Source of the DNA: Fidelibacterota bacterium | Lineage (GTDB): Bacteria > Fidelibacterota > Marinisomatia > SCGC-AAA003-L08 > JACNLC01 | DNA: 36,556 nt | Assembly: GCA_013204025.1 (NCBI GenBank) | Contig: JABMOW010000027.1 | Span: 1-36,556, forward strand | Direction of reading: 5' to 3' | Shown here: positions 15,874 to 24,660 of the stretch, in pieces | Layout of the letters: every line of letters starts with the position of its first letter | How positions within the stretch are numbered: the first letter of the stretch is position 1 | Translations under genes and position numbers: made by a program | Notes under the pieces: model-generated | What the model saw: only the letters and a program-made list of their open reading frames with translations | Told to the model about the DNA's origin: nothing | The model's database searches: none

Positions 15874-17858
15874 AAAGGATCAAATCTGTTGGGATCATCG
15901 GTGCAGGCACCATGGGTTCTGCCTTGGCACAAAAATTTGCACAGGAAGGATTCCCGGTCACGATAATGGATCGGGAGGATCGATTCCTGCAAAAAGGGTT
16001 GAGCAATATCCAGTCCACTCTAAATGAGGGTGTTGAACGTAGGATATTTACTCCTGAAAAAGTTGAGGCAATCTTGGGTCGAATCACTCTCACTACAACC
16101 ATGAGCGATCTATCAACCTGTGGACTAATCATTGAGGCCGTTTTTGAAGACTTGGCAGTTAAACAAGATCTGTTTGCACGATTGTCTGAATCCGTCCCTG
16201 TAGATACGATCATTGCCACTAATACATCCTCATTTTCGGTGACGGAATTATCGTCTTTTGTCAGTCATCCCGAACGATTTCTGGGCCTGCACTTTTTTTA
16301 CCACGCAGCAAAAAATCGATTGGTGGAAATTGTAAAAGGCGAAAAGACGAATGATGAAGCGTTTGAACAGTGTATGTGGTTCATGCAACAGTGCGGGAAA
16401 GATCCGATTGTTTGTGAGGATGCCAATGGATTTGTGGTCAACCGATTTTTCGTTCCATGGTTAAACGAAGCCGTCCGGATATTCGAAGAGGGGATCGCCC
16501 AATCGGGAGATATTGATCTGATCGCTTGTAAAACATTCGGCTGCGGGATGGGTCCTTTCGCACTTATGAATGCCACGGGTGTCCCAATTGCCTACCATGC
16601 TCAGAAAACGCTTCAGCACGCTTTTGGAGATTTTTACAAACCTGCTGACGCTCTGAAAGCACAAACTGATTTAAACCTGCAATGGGAGATCCCAGAGACT
16701 ACCGATTTGGATTCGAAGATTGCTGAAACTATATCTGAACGTTTAGCATCGGTGGTCCTGTTTGTTTGTGGACAAATCCTGGATGAAAAAATCTGTACGG
16801 CCGGGGATATATCGCGAGGAGCAGGCGTAGGATTGCAATGGCGGAAAACACCTATCGATCTGTTTTTCAAATATGGTGAATCGAGAGTAAAAAGCCTGAC
16901 GGAAAAATTATCCCATAATTGGAAAATGCCAGTACCCTTATCCATAACTCAAGGTGAATGGATCCCTGATTTTGTTTCTTCCGAAATTAAGGGTGACGTG
17001 GGAAGGATTATCATCAACCGCCCCGAAGGTTTGAACGCGATGAATCCATTGGTCGTCTCACAATTGGCTGTGGCATTTGACCAATTGGATGCAGATCCTG
17101 ATATCACCACCATCATTCTCACCGGTCGTGGAAAAGCATTTGTTGCTGGGGCAGATATTAAATTTTTCATAGATCACATTAAGAACCAAACTATTCCAGA
17201 GATCGTAAAATTCACCACTGAAGGACAGGCGCTGTTTCAACGTATCGACGTTTCAACAAAAAAAATAGTGGCTGTTGTGAACGGGTTAGCTTTGGGCGGT
17301 GGTCTTGAGCTGGCGTTAACTGCGGATGTGATTGTTGCTTTAAACAATGCAGTCTTTGCTTTCCCTGAAACCGGTATCGGGATTTACCCCGGACTGGGAG
17401 GAACACAGCGAACAATTGATCGGGTTGGTACGGGTTTGACGAAATTTATGATCTATACGGGACAGATGCTGAACGCAAAAACAGCAACTGAAATTGGATT
17501 GATCGATGGTATCGTCACATGGAATGAAATCCAATCATTACCGGAACATGCGTCTAAATTATCCAGAAAAAATCCAATTTTATCAGATTATTGGCAGGAA
17601 ATATCGAATTATTTCAATAGCAAGACTGTGTATAATTTATTAGATAATCATTATGAAATACCCACTGGAATGGAAAAGATGATTTCTCGTATTCGAACGA
17701 AGGCTCCCATTGCATTACAGTTGTCAGAACGACTAATCAATGACCATAAAGGACCAGAATCCGAGCTTATGTATATCAGTGATTTGTTCAGAACACAAGA
17801 TGCATTGGCTGGATTGCAAAATGTGGGTAAAAAACCACCCACGTATAGGGGCATATAA
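15870..17858 (+). CDS. bifunctional 3-hydroxyacyl-CoA dehydrogenase / enoyl-CoA hydratase
   Basis: This 662-residue fusion carries two beta-oxidation steps. Residues 1 to about 185 form the NAD-binding dehydrogenase domain (GIIGAGTMGSALA, catalytic H141). About 185-380 is the dehydrogenase C-terminal part, and about 385-640 is a crotonase domain with both catalytic glutamates (E480 in GGGLELAL, E500 in FPETGIGIYPG). The domain order is the reverse of E. coli FadB. Around the catalytic histidine it reads HFFYHAAKNRLVEIV instead of the usual HFFNP motif. It should oxidise 3-hydroxypimelyl-CoA and hydrate later enoyl-CoAs. The ATG at 15870 has a strong GGGAGGGAAAAGA site and overlaps the dch stop; an ATG at 15855 is less likely. 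Confidence 0.9.
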   Translation: MKRIKSVGIIGAGTMGSALAQKFAQEGFPVTIMDREDRFLQKGLSNIQSTLNEGVERRIFTPEKVEAILGRITLTTTMSDLSTCGLIIEAVFEDLAVKQDLFARLSESVPVDTIIATNTSSFSVTELSSFVSHPERFLGLHFFYHAAKNRLVEIVKGEKTNDEAFEQCMWFMQQCGKDPIVCEDANGFVVNRFFVPWLNEAVRIFEEGIAQSGDIDLIACKTFGCGMGPFALMNATGVPIAYHAQKTLQHAFGDFYKPADALKAQTDLNLQWEIPETTDLDSKIAETISERLASVVLFVCGQILDEKICTAGDISRGAGVGLQWRKTPIDLFFKYGESRVKSLTEKLSHNWKMPVPLSITQGEWIPDFVSSEIKGDVGRIIINRPEGLNAMNPLVVSQLAVAFDQLDADPDITTIILTGRGKAFVAGADIKFFIDHIKNQTIPEIVKFTTEGQALFQRIDVSTKKIVAVVNGLALGGGLELALTADVIVALNNAVFAFPETGIGIYPGLGGTQRTIDRVGTGLTKFMIYTGQMLNAKTATEIGLIDGIVTWNEIQSLPEHASKLSRKNPILSDYWQEISNYFNSKTVYNLLDNHYEIPTGMEKMISRIRTKAPIALQLSERLINDHKGPESELMYISDLFRTQDALAGLQNVGKKPPTYRGI

Positions 17859-18596
17859 ATGGAATTCGAAGGGAAAATATTTCTAATTACCGGTGGTTCA
17901 CAAGGGATAGGCGCATCTATCGTGGATGTATTTCTGAATCAGGGGGCTATCGTGAATGTCATGGATATTTCCATTCCATCGGACCCTGGCCTATCTCAAT
18001 CCAATAGTTTGAATTATTATGCAGGCGATGTCTCAAAATCTACTGATGTAAAAGAAGTGGTCGCAAAAATACTTGATAAATTTGGACGAATTGATGCGCT
18101 GGTGAATAATGCGGGAATCATCCGGGATAACGTTATCTGGAAAATGTCCGAACCGGATTTTGATTCAGTCATATCGGTAAATTTGAAGGGTCCCTGGCTC
18201 ATGTGTAAGGAAGTGGCACCTGTGATGCGTCAACAGAAATTCGGGCGAATCGTCAATATCGTATCCCGGGCGTGGCTTGGAAATGTGGGTCAGTCCAATT
18301 ACTCCTCATCCAAGGGGGGATTGGTGAGCATGACCCGGGTTCTGGCGTTGGAATTAGCGCGAGATAACATTACCGTAAATGCAGTGGCACCGGGATTGAT
18401 CGATACACCCATGACGCGAAAACTGGACCCGGAAGTTTTTCGGAAACTCGAATCTGCGTTACCGGGAAAAAAAGCAGGATCTCCAGAGAATATCGCTCAT
18501 ACCGTAGCATTCCTGGCATCGGATCGTGCCCGTTTTATTAATGGTCAGGTTATTCATGTTGATGGTGGACGAAGCATTGGTGGAACGGCGTTGTAA
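17859..18596 (+). CDS. short-chain dehydrogenase/reductase (FabG-like)
   Basis: This 245-residue classical SDR starts directly after the stop of the preceding gene. It has the dinucleotide-binding motif TGGSQGIG (11-18), NNAG (83-86), and the catalytic S136, Y148 and K152 (NYSSSKGG). FabG-like SDRs reduce 3-oxoacyl thioesters or oxidise hydroxyacyl-CoAs. In benzoate clusters an SDR of this kind (BadH) oxidises 2-hydroxycyclohexanecarboxyl-CoA in Rhodopseudomonas. Here it may act on a cyclic or C7 hydroxyacyl-CoA intermediate, but the substrate cannot be read from sequence. Ends with the typical C-terminal INGQVIHVDGG. Confidence 0.88.
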   Translation: MEFEGKIFLITGGSQGIGASIVDVFLNQGAIVNVMDISIPSDPGLSQSNSLNYYAGDVSKSTDVKEVVAKILDKFGRIDALVNNAGIIRDNVIWKMSEPDFDSVISVNLKGPWLMCKEVAPVMRQQKFGRIVNIVSRAWLGNVGQSNYSSSKGGLVSMTRVLALELARDNITVNAVAPGLIDTPMTRKLDPEVFRKLESALPGKKAGSPENIAHTVAFLASDRARFINGQVIHVDGGRSIGGTAL

Positions 18597-18635
18597 TGAA
18601 TATGAGAAATTGGATATTGGATGAAATGAGGATAG

Positions 18636-19784
18636 ATGACCAGCAATAATTCGGTTTATTTAGTTGATGGTGTCCGATCTCCCATTGGTCGCGGGCATCC
18701 GGAGAAGGGAATTCTGGCGTCGATTCGTGCAGACGAACTCATGGTTCAGGTCGTGAATGCCCTCGTCCAACAGACAAACGTGAACCCGGATCAGATCGAT
18801 GATTTTTTCCTGGGATGTGTGGGGCAGCACTTGGAACAAGGGAAAAATCTTGCACGGTTGGTTGTTCTACTAGCTGGTCTACCAAAGACAATCCCTGGTG
18901 TGACCATCAACCGATTGTGTGCATCCAGTCTCACGGCGTTGGGATTGGCAACAGATAGTATCCGATCCGGAACCAACCGGATGGCATTGGTGGGTGGTGT
19001 CGAACATCTGGGGCATGTCCCCATGACCGCCGCACTGGACTATCACCCCATGCTATTTGAAAATTATCCGTTTCAGTGGACAAACATGGGGCTAACCGCT
19101 GAAAAATTATCAGTTGATTATCACATCAACCGATTTGAACAAGATGAATTTACCCAACAGTCCAACCAACGGTATTTCGATGCAAAATCATCTGGATTTT
19201 TTGACAATGAGATCGTCTCTATTCAATTATCTGACGAAACTGTTGCTTCCGAAGATCAGGAGCCTCGATTATCAGACACAGAGAAATTAGCTCAACTCAA
19301 ACCCGTATTTATGGAAAATGGAACCATCACCGCTGCCAATAGCTCTGGGATATCTGACGGAGGTTGCGTCTCATTGATCTGCAATCAATCGGTTCTAGAT
19401 GAGTATCAATGGGAACCGCTGGTGGAAATTGATCGATATGCAACCGTTGGGCTTTCTCCAGATGAAATGGGATTAGGACCTGTGCCTGCGATTAAAAAAT
19501 TATTGAAAATTACTGGTCTGAAATTGTCTGATATTGGATTATTTGAAATCAATGAAGCATTTGCCGTTCAGGCATTGGTTTGTCAAAAAGAATTGGGTAT
19601 TGATCCTGAAAAGTTGAATATCCACGGAGGCGCTGTTGCGATGGGACATCCATTGGGGATGACTGGAATCCGTCTCGCGCTTACCCTTGCCCGAAGTATG
19701 GCAGAAAAAAATGTAAAATACGGGATTGCTTCTCTTTGTGTCGGACATGGACAGGGCGTCGCCATTCTATTGAGACGAGATTAA
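18636..19784 (+). CDS. acetyl-CoA acyltransferase (second thiolase)
   Basis: This 382-residue thiolase is of FadA/PcaF type, with nucleophile C95 (INRLCASSLTA), NEAF near residue 308, H338 (GGAVAMGHPLGMTG) and C368 (LCVGHGQG). The last motif has His where family members usually have a small or hydrophobic residue (GGGQG, GLGQG). It is clearly a different branch from the thiolase at 11665. Likely role: thiolytic release of acetyl-CoA during beta-oxidation of 3-oxopimelyl-CoA to glutaryl-CoA, or of acetoacetyl-CoA. The 39-base gap before it contains GAGGATAG as a ribosome site. Confidence 0.9.
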   Translation: MTSNNSVYLVDGVRSPIGRGHPEKGILASIRADELMVQVVNALVQQTNVNPDQIDDFFLGCVGQHLEQGKNLARLVVLLAGLPKTIPGVTINRLCASSLTALGLATDSIRSGTNRMALVGGVEHLGHVPMTAALDYHPMLFENYPFQWTNMGLTAEKLSVDYHINRFEQDEFTQQSNQRYFDAKSSGFFDNEIVSIQLSDETVASEDQEPRLSDTEKLAQLKPVFMENGTITAANSSGISDGGCVSLICNQSVLDEYQWEPLVEIDRYATVGLSPDEMGLGPVPAIKKLLKITGLKLSDIGLFEINEAFAVQALVCQKELGIDPEKLNIHGGAVAMGHPLGMTGIRLALTLARSMAEKNVKYGIASLCVGHGQGVAILLRRD

Positions 19785-19802
19785 CCTGAAAATTTAAAAT
19801 TT

Positions 19803-20273
19803 ATGCAAAAAGTCAAACTACATATTAACGGATTTACCCGGACACTTCTGGTGAACGCTCATGAAACACTGCTGGATACGCTCCGTGAACGGCTAAACCT
19901 GACAGGCACTAAACGGGGATGTGATCAGGGGTCTTGCGGTAGTTGCACCGTTTTACTGGATGGAACACCGGTTTTGAGTTGTATCACGCCTACCATTCGA
20001 TGCGATGGTCGCAAAATACTCACTATTGAAGGTATCGGAGTTAACGGTCATTTGCATCCCGTTCAGGAACGATTGGCTTCTGATGGTGGTTTACAATGCG
20101 GATTCTGCACCCCGGGTGTTGTTATGACGGCAGTCCCTTTTTTACAGGAAAATCCGGATGCTACCGATGACGATATTAAAGAAGCATTATCCGGAAATCT
20201 GTGTCGATGTACCGGGTATAAAAAAATTATCGAAGCGGTCCGACATGCTGCTGAGGATTTAAGACATGGGTAG
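19803..20273 (+). CDS. hcrC: 4-hydroxybenzoyl-CoA reductase, gamma subunit (2x[2Fe-2S])
   Basis: This 156-residue iron-sulfur subunit of the xanthine oxidase family holds two [2Fe-2S] clusters. The N-terminal plant-type cluster uses C40, C45, C48 and C60 (GCDQGSCGSCTV). The C-terminal one uses C99, C102, C134 and C136 (CGFCTPG, CRCTGY). It transfers electrons between the FAD/[4Fe-4S] subunit and the molybdenum subunit. The adjoining hcrA and hcrB support assignment to 4-hydroxybenzoyl-CoA reductase rather than xanthine or CO dehydrogenase. It overlaps hcrA by 8 bases. Confidence 0.92.
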   Translation: MQKVKLHINGFTRTLLVNAHETLLDTLRERLNLTGTKRGCDQGSCGSCTVLLDGTPVLSCITPTIRCDGRKILTIEGIGVNGHLHPVQERLASDGGLQCGFCTPGVVMTAVPFLQENPDATDDDIKEALSGNLCRCTGYKKIIEAVRHAAEDLRHG

Positions 20274-22548
20274 AGTAATAGGAAAACCCACCCCCCTCAT
20301 CGATGCTGTCCAAAAGGTGACAGGCAAGGCGATGTACACGGATGACTTTAAATTTCCGAATATGGTGTATGTGGGATTGCATCGAAGTCCTCACGCACAC
20401 GCAAAAATCATGTCCATTGATACATCAGTTGCAGCCGCTCATCCTGGTATTAAAGCGGTCATTACCGGAAAAGATATCCCCATCGCATTTGGTGTCCTGC
20501 CCATCAGTCCGGATGAAACGGCTATGGCAGTAGATAAAGTTCGGTACGTCGGTGAAATCGTTGCAGCGGTTGCAGGTGAAACGCCAGAAGCCGCAAGGGC
20601 GGGTGCAGATTTAATCCGTGTGAGCTATAAACCGATTAAAAACTTTATCACTCCCGATGAATCATTGGTGGAGTGCTCCGAAGATGAGAAAATTCATCAG
20701 CACACGAAAAATTCGAAAAACATCCATAAAATTGCCGACCTTAGTTTCAACGACCCCAAAGACGGCATTGCGTCTTCATCGTTCACTCGATCAGTAGATT
20801 TTAAATTCGCTGGTGTGACTCATGCTTTTACTGAGCCCCACTCAACGATCGCGGTTTGGAATGGTGATGAATCACTCTTGGTGATCACTGCGACTCAAGT
20901 GCCTCATTATCTCCATCGGACATTGTCTAAAGTATTGGATATTCCCCTCCATAAGATTCAGGTAAAAAAACCGGCGTTGGGTGGTGGATTTGGAGGGAAA
21001 AGTGATCCGTTCCCTCACGAGATGATCGCTTCAAAATTGGCTATCTTGACGAATCGCCCGGTGAAATGTACGCTCACTCGTGAGGAGGTATTTCTCACCA
21101 ATCACGGGCGACATCCCACGGAGATGACCATGTCTGTAGGGTGTGATGTCGCCGGGAAAATTACCGCTCTGGATACAGATATTGTCATTGATGGCGGTGC
21201 TTATGGAAGTTTTGGCGTAGTCACATCATACTATAACGGTGTCCTGCTACAGGGACCGTATAAGATCGATCGATTTGGATTTATCACTCGGCGCGTGTAC
21301 ACCAACAAGCCCCAAAGTGGCGCGATGCGAGGGCATGGTGCAGTGAATCCGCGGTATGCCGTAGAAGTGGTACTGGATATGTTGGCACATGACGTCGGTA
21401 TGGATCCCTGTGACTTTAGACAGCAAAATTTCCTATCGGAAAATACCAAAACCGTGGGTGAATTACGGATAACCAGCAATGGTATCCGGGAGTGTCTTGA
21501 AACCGTTCGGCGAAAATCCGGGTGGGATGACCGCTACGGCAAATTACCAAATGGACATGGTTTGGGCGTCGCTTGCGGATTTTTCATCAGTGGCAGCGCA
21601 TTACCCATTATCTGGAATCGGTATCCGCAGACCGTGGTTCATGCAAAACTAGATTTTGACGGGCGAATTGTTATGTTCAGCGGTGCCAGTGATATTGGAC
21701 AGGGGAGCGATACCATGCTGGTTCAGATCGCTGCAGAAGAATTGGGAATCTCCATGAGCCGGGTACAGGTAGAAGTAGCGGATACGAAACTGACACCCGT
21801 TGATCTGGGAAGTTATTCCAGTAGGGTTACCTTCATGGTAGGGAATGCTGCCAAACAGGCGGTAGATAAAATCAGACATCAAATCGCTGCCAGTGTGGGC
21901 AATGAGAAATCCGTCCCAAGAGAAGCGATTCAATTCGCTGACGAACGGGTATTCACCGACGACGGGAAGTTAAATCTCACCTGGGACGAAGCTGTTGATA
22001 TTGCCATGGCGGGGCGTGGCGCATTTGTGGAAAGTGGATTTTATATCTCACCCAAGTTGGGTGGAAAATTTAAAGGCTCCGGCGCAGGATTAAGTCCGGC
22101 ATACAGTTTTGGCGCCTTTATCGCAGAAGTGAAAGTTGATCCGATGACGGGGCAGGTATCCGTTATAAAAGTGTGGAGCGCCCACGATTGTGGAAAAGCG
22201 CTGAATCCACTCTCGGTAGAAGGTCAGATCGAAGGTAGTATTCACATGGGTCTCGGTCAGGTGGTTTCCGAAGACATGCGATACCATAACGGCAGACTAC
22301 TGAATGCTAACTTCTGGGATTACCGAATCCCTATGACTTTGGATACTCCGGAGATGGACGTGACTATCATTGAATCCAATGACGGAGAAGGTCCTTATGG
22401 TGCCAAAGAAGCAGGTGAAGGACCCATCCATCCGGTACTCCCGGCAATCGGAAACGCTATTTATGATGCGGTAGGTATTCGGATGACCGAACTCCCGATA
22501 ACACCTGACAAAGTACTGACAGAACTTCGAAAAGGGGGGCAGCAATGA
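20266..22548 (+). CDS. hcrA: 4-hydroxybenzoyl-CoA reductase, alpha subunit (molybdopterin)
   Basis: This 760-residue catalytic subunit of the xanthine oxidase family is close to the Thauera HcrA length (about 769). It binds the molybdenum cofactor; visible motifs are GGGFGGKSDPFPHE, AMRGHGAVNPRYAVE, DIGQGSDTM and YGAKEAGEGP, the last with the conserved glutamate E715. The enzyme removes the para-hydroxyl of 4-hydroxybenzoyl-CoA, giving benzoyl-CoA, using low-potential electrons. That links phenol- or cresol-derived 4-hydroxybenzoate to the benzoyl-CoA genes upstream. The stop overlaps the hcrB start (ATGA). The assignment as HCR rests on the [4Fe-4S] loop in hcrB and on the cluster. Confidence 0.91.
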   Translation: MGRVIGKPTPLIDAVQKVTGKAMYTDDFKFPNMVYVGLHRSPHAHAKIMSIDTSVAAAHPGIKAVITGKDIPIAFGVLPISPDETAMAVDKVRYVGEIVAAVAGETPEAARAGADLIRVSYKPIKNFITPDESLVECSEDEKIHQHTKNSKNIHKIADLSFNDPKDGIASSSFTRSVDFKFAGVTHAFTEPHSTIAVWNGDESLLVITATQVPHYLHRTLSKVLDIPLHKIQVKKPALGGGFGGKSDPFPHEMIASKLAILTNRPVKCTLTREEVFLTNHGRHPTEMTMSVGCDVAGKITALDTDIVIDGGAYGSFGVVTSYYNGVLLQGPYKIDRFGFITRRVYTNKPQSGAMRGHGAVNPRYAVEVVLDMLAHDVGMDPCDFRQQNFLSENTKTVGELRITSNGIRECLETVRRKSGWDDRYGKLPNGHGLGVACGFFISGSALPIIWNRYPQTVVHAKLDFDGRIVMFSGASDIGQGSDTMLVQIAAEELGISMSRVQVEVADTKLTPVDLGSYSSRVTFMVGNAAKQAVDKIRHQIAASVGNEKSVPREAIQFADERVFTDDGKLNLTWDEAVDIAMAGRGAFVESGFYISPKLGGKFKGSGAGLSPAYSFGAFIAEVKVDPMTGQVSVIKVWSAHDCGKALNPLSVEGQIEGSIHMGLGQVVSEDMRYHNGRLLNANFWDYRIPMTLDTPEMDVTIIESNDGEGPYGAKEAGEGPIHPVLPAIGNAIYDAVGIRMTELPITPDKVLTELRKGGQQ

Positions 22549-23474
22549 GCACATCCTCCTATTTTTTACCCGGTACAATCGATGAAGCGGTGTCACTGGC
22601 GAAAGCCCATCCGAATGACCATGTTTTCTACGCCGGCGGAACGGATATCCAACTACATGTGAAACAACGCCTGATAAAACCAAATACGATCATCGATCTC
22701 ACTGCTATCGAATCGCTGAAAAGTGTGAGTATCCAAAAGAAGAATATGAAACTGGGTACGATGGTAACGTTGGATCAGATCGTCAAAAATCCGGATATTC
22801 AGAAATTCTATCCGATCCTCGCAGAGGCTGCCAAATCTATTGCCACACCGGTTATCAGAAAATCAGCTACCCTTGGCGGCAATCTGAAGGTGAGCAACCG
22901 ATGCAGTTTTTATAATCAGTCATTTGACTGGCGGCAATCTGTGGGATCCTGTTTGAAAGATACCGGCGATATTTGTCAGGTAACCGGCGGTCTGAATCAC
23001 TGTTATTCCCGGAATGTATCTGATCTGGTGCCAGCACTCATTGCGCTAAACGCACGAATTATGGTTCAAACTTCAACCGGGATAAACGAGATGCCGCTCA
23101 TTGATCTGTATGTCCCCGACGGTCTAATTGTGCATACACCTCTGGGAGTTGGTGGGATCATCACCGAAATTTTCACCTCGGATGAACCATCAAAATGGTG
23201 GTTTAAAAAATTACGACTTCGCAAGAGTTTGGATTTCACATCTCTAACCGTTGCCGCAACTGTGAATAAAAAGGATGTCCTTCGTGTTTGTGTAAATGGC
23301 GTTTCCATGGCGCCGGTTCTGGTAGAGACCGGGATCAACGATGTCACATTAGAGGGCTTGATCCTTCAGGTCAAACGTGCATGCAAAACGGTTGACAACG
23401 ATTATATGCCTCTGAAATACCGCCGCGAAATGATCAGCGCTTTTATCACCGATTGCTGGAATACTTTCCACTAA
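22545..23474 (+). CDS. hcrB: 4-hydroxybenzoyl-CoA reductase, beta subunit (FAD, [4Fe-4S])
   Basis: This 309-residue FAD-binding subunit has the family motif YAGGTDIQ near residue 29 and the second FAD motif TPVIRKSATLGGNL at 101-114. Directly after it comes an insertion with four cysteines, C120, C136, C144 and C153. This spacing (16, 8, 9) is the one I recall for the extra [4Fe-4S] cluster of Thauera HcrB. Xanthine oxidases lack this loop, so it is the best evidence that this is 4-hydroxybenzoyl-CoA reductase. The extra cluster lets ferredoxin electrons enter and run against the usual direction. GGGGGGC before the ATG serves as ribosome site inside hcrA. Confidence 0.93.
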   Translation: MSTSSYFLPGTIDEAVSLAKAHPNDHVFYAGGTDIQLHVKQRLIKPNTIIDLTAIESLKSVSIQKKNMKLGTMVTLDQIVKNPDIQKFYPILAEAAKSIATPVIRKSATLGGNLKVSNRCSFYNQSFDWRQSVGSCLKDTGDICQVTGGLNHCYSRNVSDLVPALIALNARIMVQTSTGINEMPLIDLYVPDGLIVHTPLGVGGIITEIFTSDEPSKWWFKKLRLRKSLDFTSLTVAATVNKKDVLRVCVNGVSMAPVLVETGINDVTLEGLILQVKRACKTVDNDYMPLKYRREMISAFITDCWNTFH

Positions 23475-23483
23475 ACTTGCCTG

Positions 23484-24560
23484 ATGAATGAACTGAAGCA
23501 AATTCTTCGTGCATATGACGAATGTCAAAAGCGGGGGGAATCTTGTGTGCTTGGTACCCTCGTTCATGTGGATGGCTCTCATTACCGGAAACCCGGCGCT
23601 CGGTCACTCATTGATTATCAGGGAAAAATCACAGGATCCATCGGTGGCGGATGTCTGGATAACGATTTGATCTTGCATGCTCATGAAACGATAAAGTCCA
23701 ATGCTCCAAAACTTATCCGATACGATTCCACTTCTGCAGAAGACATCATTTTTGGTATGGGGATTGGCTGCGGTGGCATTGTAGATATTTTATTGGAACC
23801 CATTCTGCCTGAAAAGTCCAATGTTATGATGTCCGCACTTCAGGATTGTTTTGAAAATTTAGAAACCATCGCCATTGCCACCGTCGTTAATTCTGATGTT
23901 GAAGGGATCACCCGTGGTAATAAAATGATCCTGAAAAAAAATGGTGAGATCATCAATCAGATTAATAATCCAGATGGATCCGAACAATTTTGTAATCATC
24001 TGAAAGACGCATTTGATGACAGAAAATCTTCATTTATTTCCGAATCAGTAGGTGATCGAAATGTAGATGTGTGCATTGAGGTCATTGAATCTCCGGTTCA
24101 ACTCGTTATCATTGGTGGAGGGAATGATGCAATCCCGCTGGTAACATTCGCCAATACATTGGGTTGGGATGTGACTGTCATGGATCATCGCCAGGATTAT
24201 GCCACAGAGAAGCGATTCCCTTCTGCATATCATGTGGAGAACTTCACTCCTGGGGAATTAAAAACCAGATGGAGGGACAATCGTCCCGATGCAGTGGTGA
24301 TTCTGACTCACAATTTTCAACACGATCAGGAATTGTTGTCCATATTATTACCCATGGAATTACTTTATCTGGGTTTGTTGGGGGCACGATCTCGCACAGC
24401 ACGATTACTGAAATCATTGGAAGACGACGGGATCACCATCAATGAATCCATGCGACGTCGGTTTCACTCACCTGTGGGTTTGGGGCTCCCGGCAGAATCT
24501 CCCGCTGAAATCGCTCTGGCGATTGTGGCAGAAATCCAACAGGAGTTGAAAGGGAAGTAG
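23484..24560 (+). CDS. xdhC: XdhC/CoxI-family molybdenum cofactor maturation protein
   Basis: This 358-residue protein has the XdhC/CoxI N-terminal domain (residues 1 to about 105, with C57 in GSIGGGCLDN and C96 in MGIGCGGIVD) and a C-terminal Rossmann domain starting around VIIGGGNDAIPLV. XdhC proteins bind the molybdenum cofactor, help its sulfuration and insert it into xanthine oxidase-family enzymes. Here the client is almost certainly the HcrA subunit. It is the last gene of the plus-strand run, 9 bases after hcrB, and is followed by a convergent terminator. Confidence 0.9.
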   Translation: MNELKQILRAYDECQKRGESCVLGTLVHVDGSHYRKPGARSLIDYQGKITGSIGGGCLDNDLILHAHETIKSNAPKLIRYDSTSAEDIIFGMGIGCGGIVDILLEPILPEKSNVMMSALQDCFENLETIAIATVVNSDVEGITRGNKMILKKNGEIINQINNPDGSEQFCNHLKDAFDDRKSSFISESVGDRNVDVCIEVIESPVQLVIIGGGNDAIPLVTFANTLGWDVTVMDHRQDYATEKRFPSAYHVENFTPGELKTRWRDNRPDAVVILTHNFQHDQELLSILLPMELLYLGLLGARSRTARLLKSLEDDGITINESMRRRFHSPVGLGLPAESPAEIALAIVAEIQQELKGK

Positions 24561-24598
24561 TTCTCTCGCAGAGACGCTGAAAGATTACGAAAAAACTG

Positions 24599-24631
24599 AA
24601 CCCTGACAGGGTATTAAACTCTGTCAGGGTT
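24599..24631 (-). terminator. convergent terminator hairpin
   Basis: AACCCTGACAG pairs with CTGTCAGGGTT (11 perfect base pairs, 11-base loop). On the minus strand the stem is followed after 3 bases by six T (A run at 24590-24595), a classic Rho-independent signal for the leftward genes ending at 24661. On the plus strand there is no clear T run, but the hairpin could also slow read-through from xdhC. Confidence 0.8.
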
Positions 24632-24660
24632 AACTCATTGATTCTTTTCAAACCACCAAA

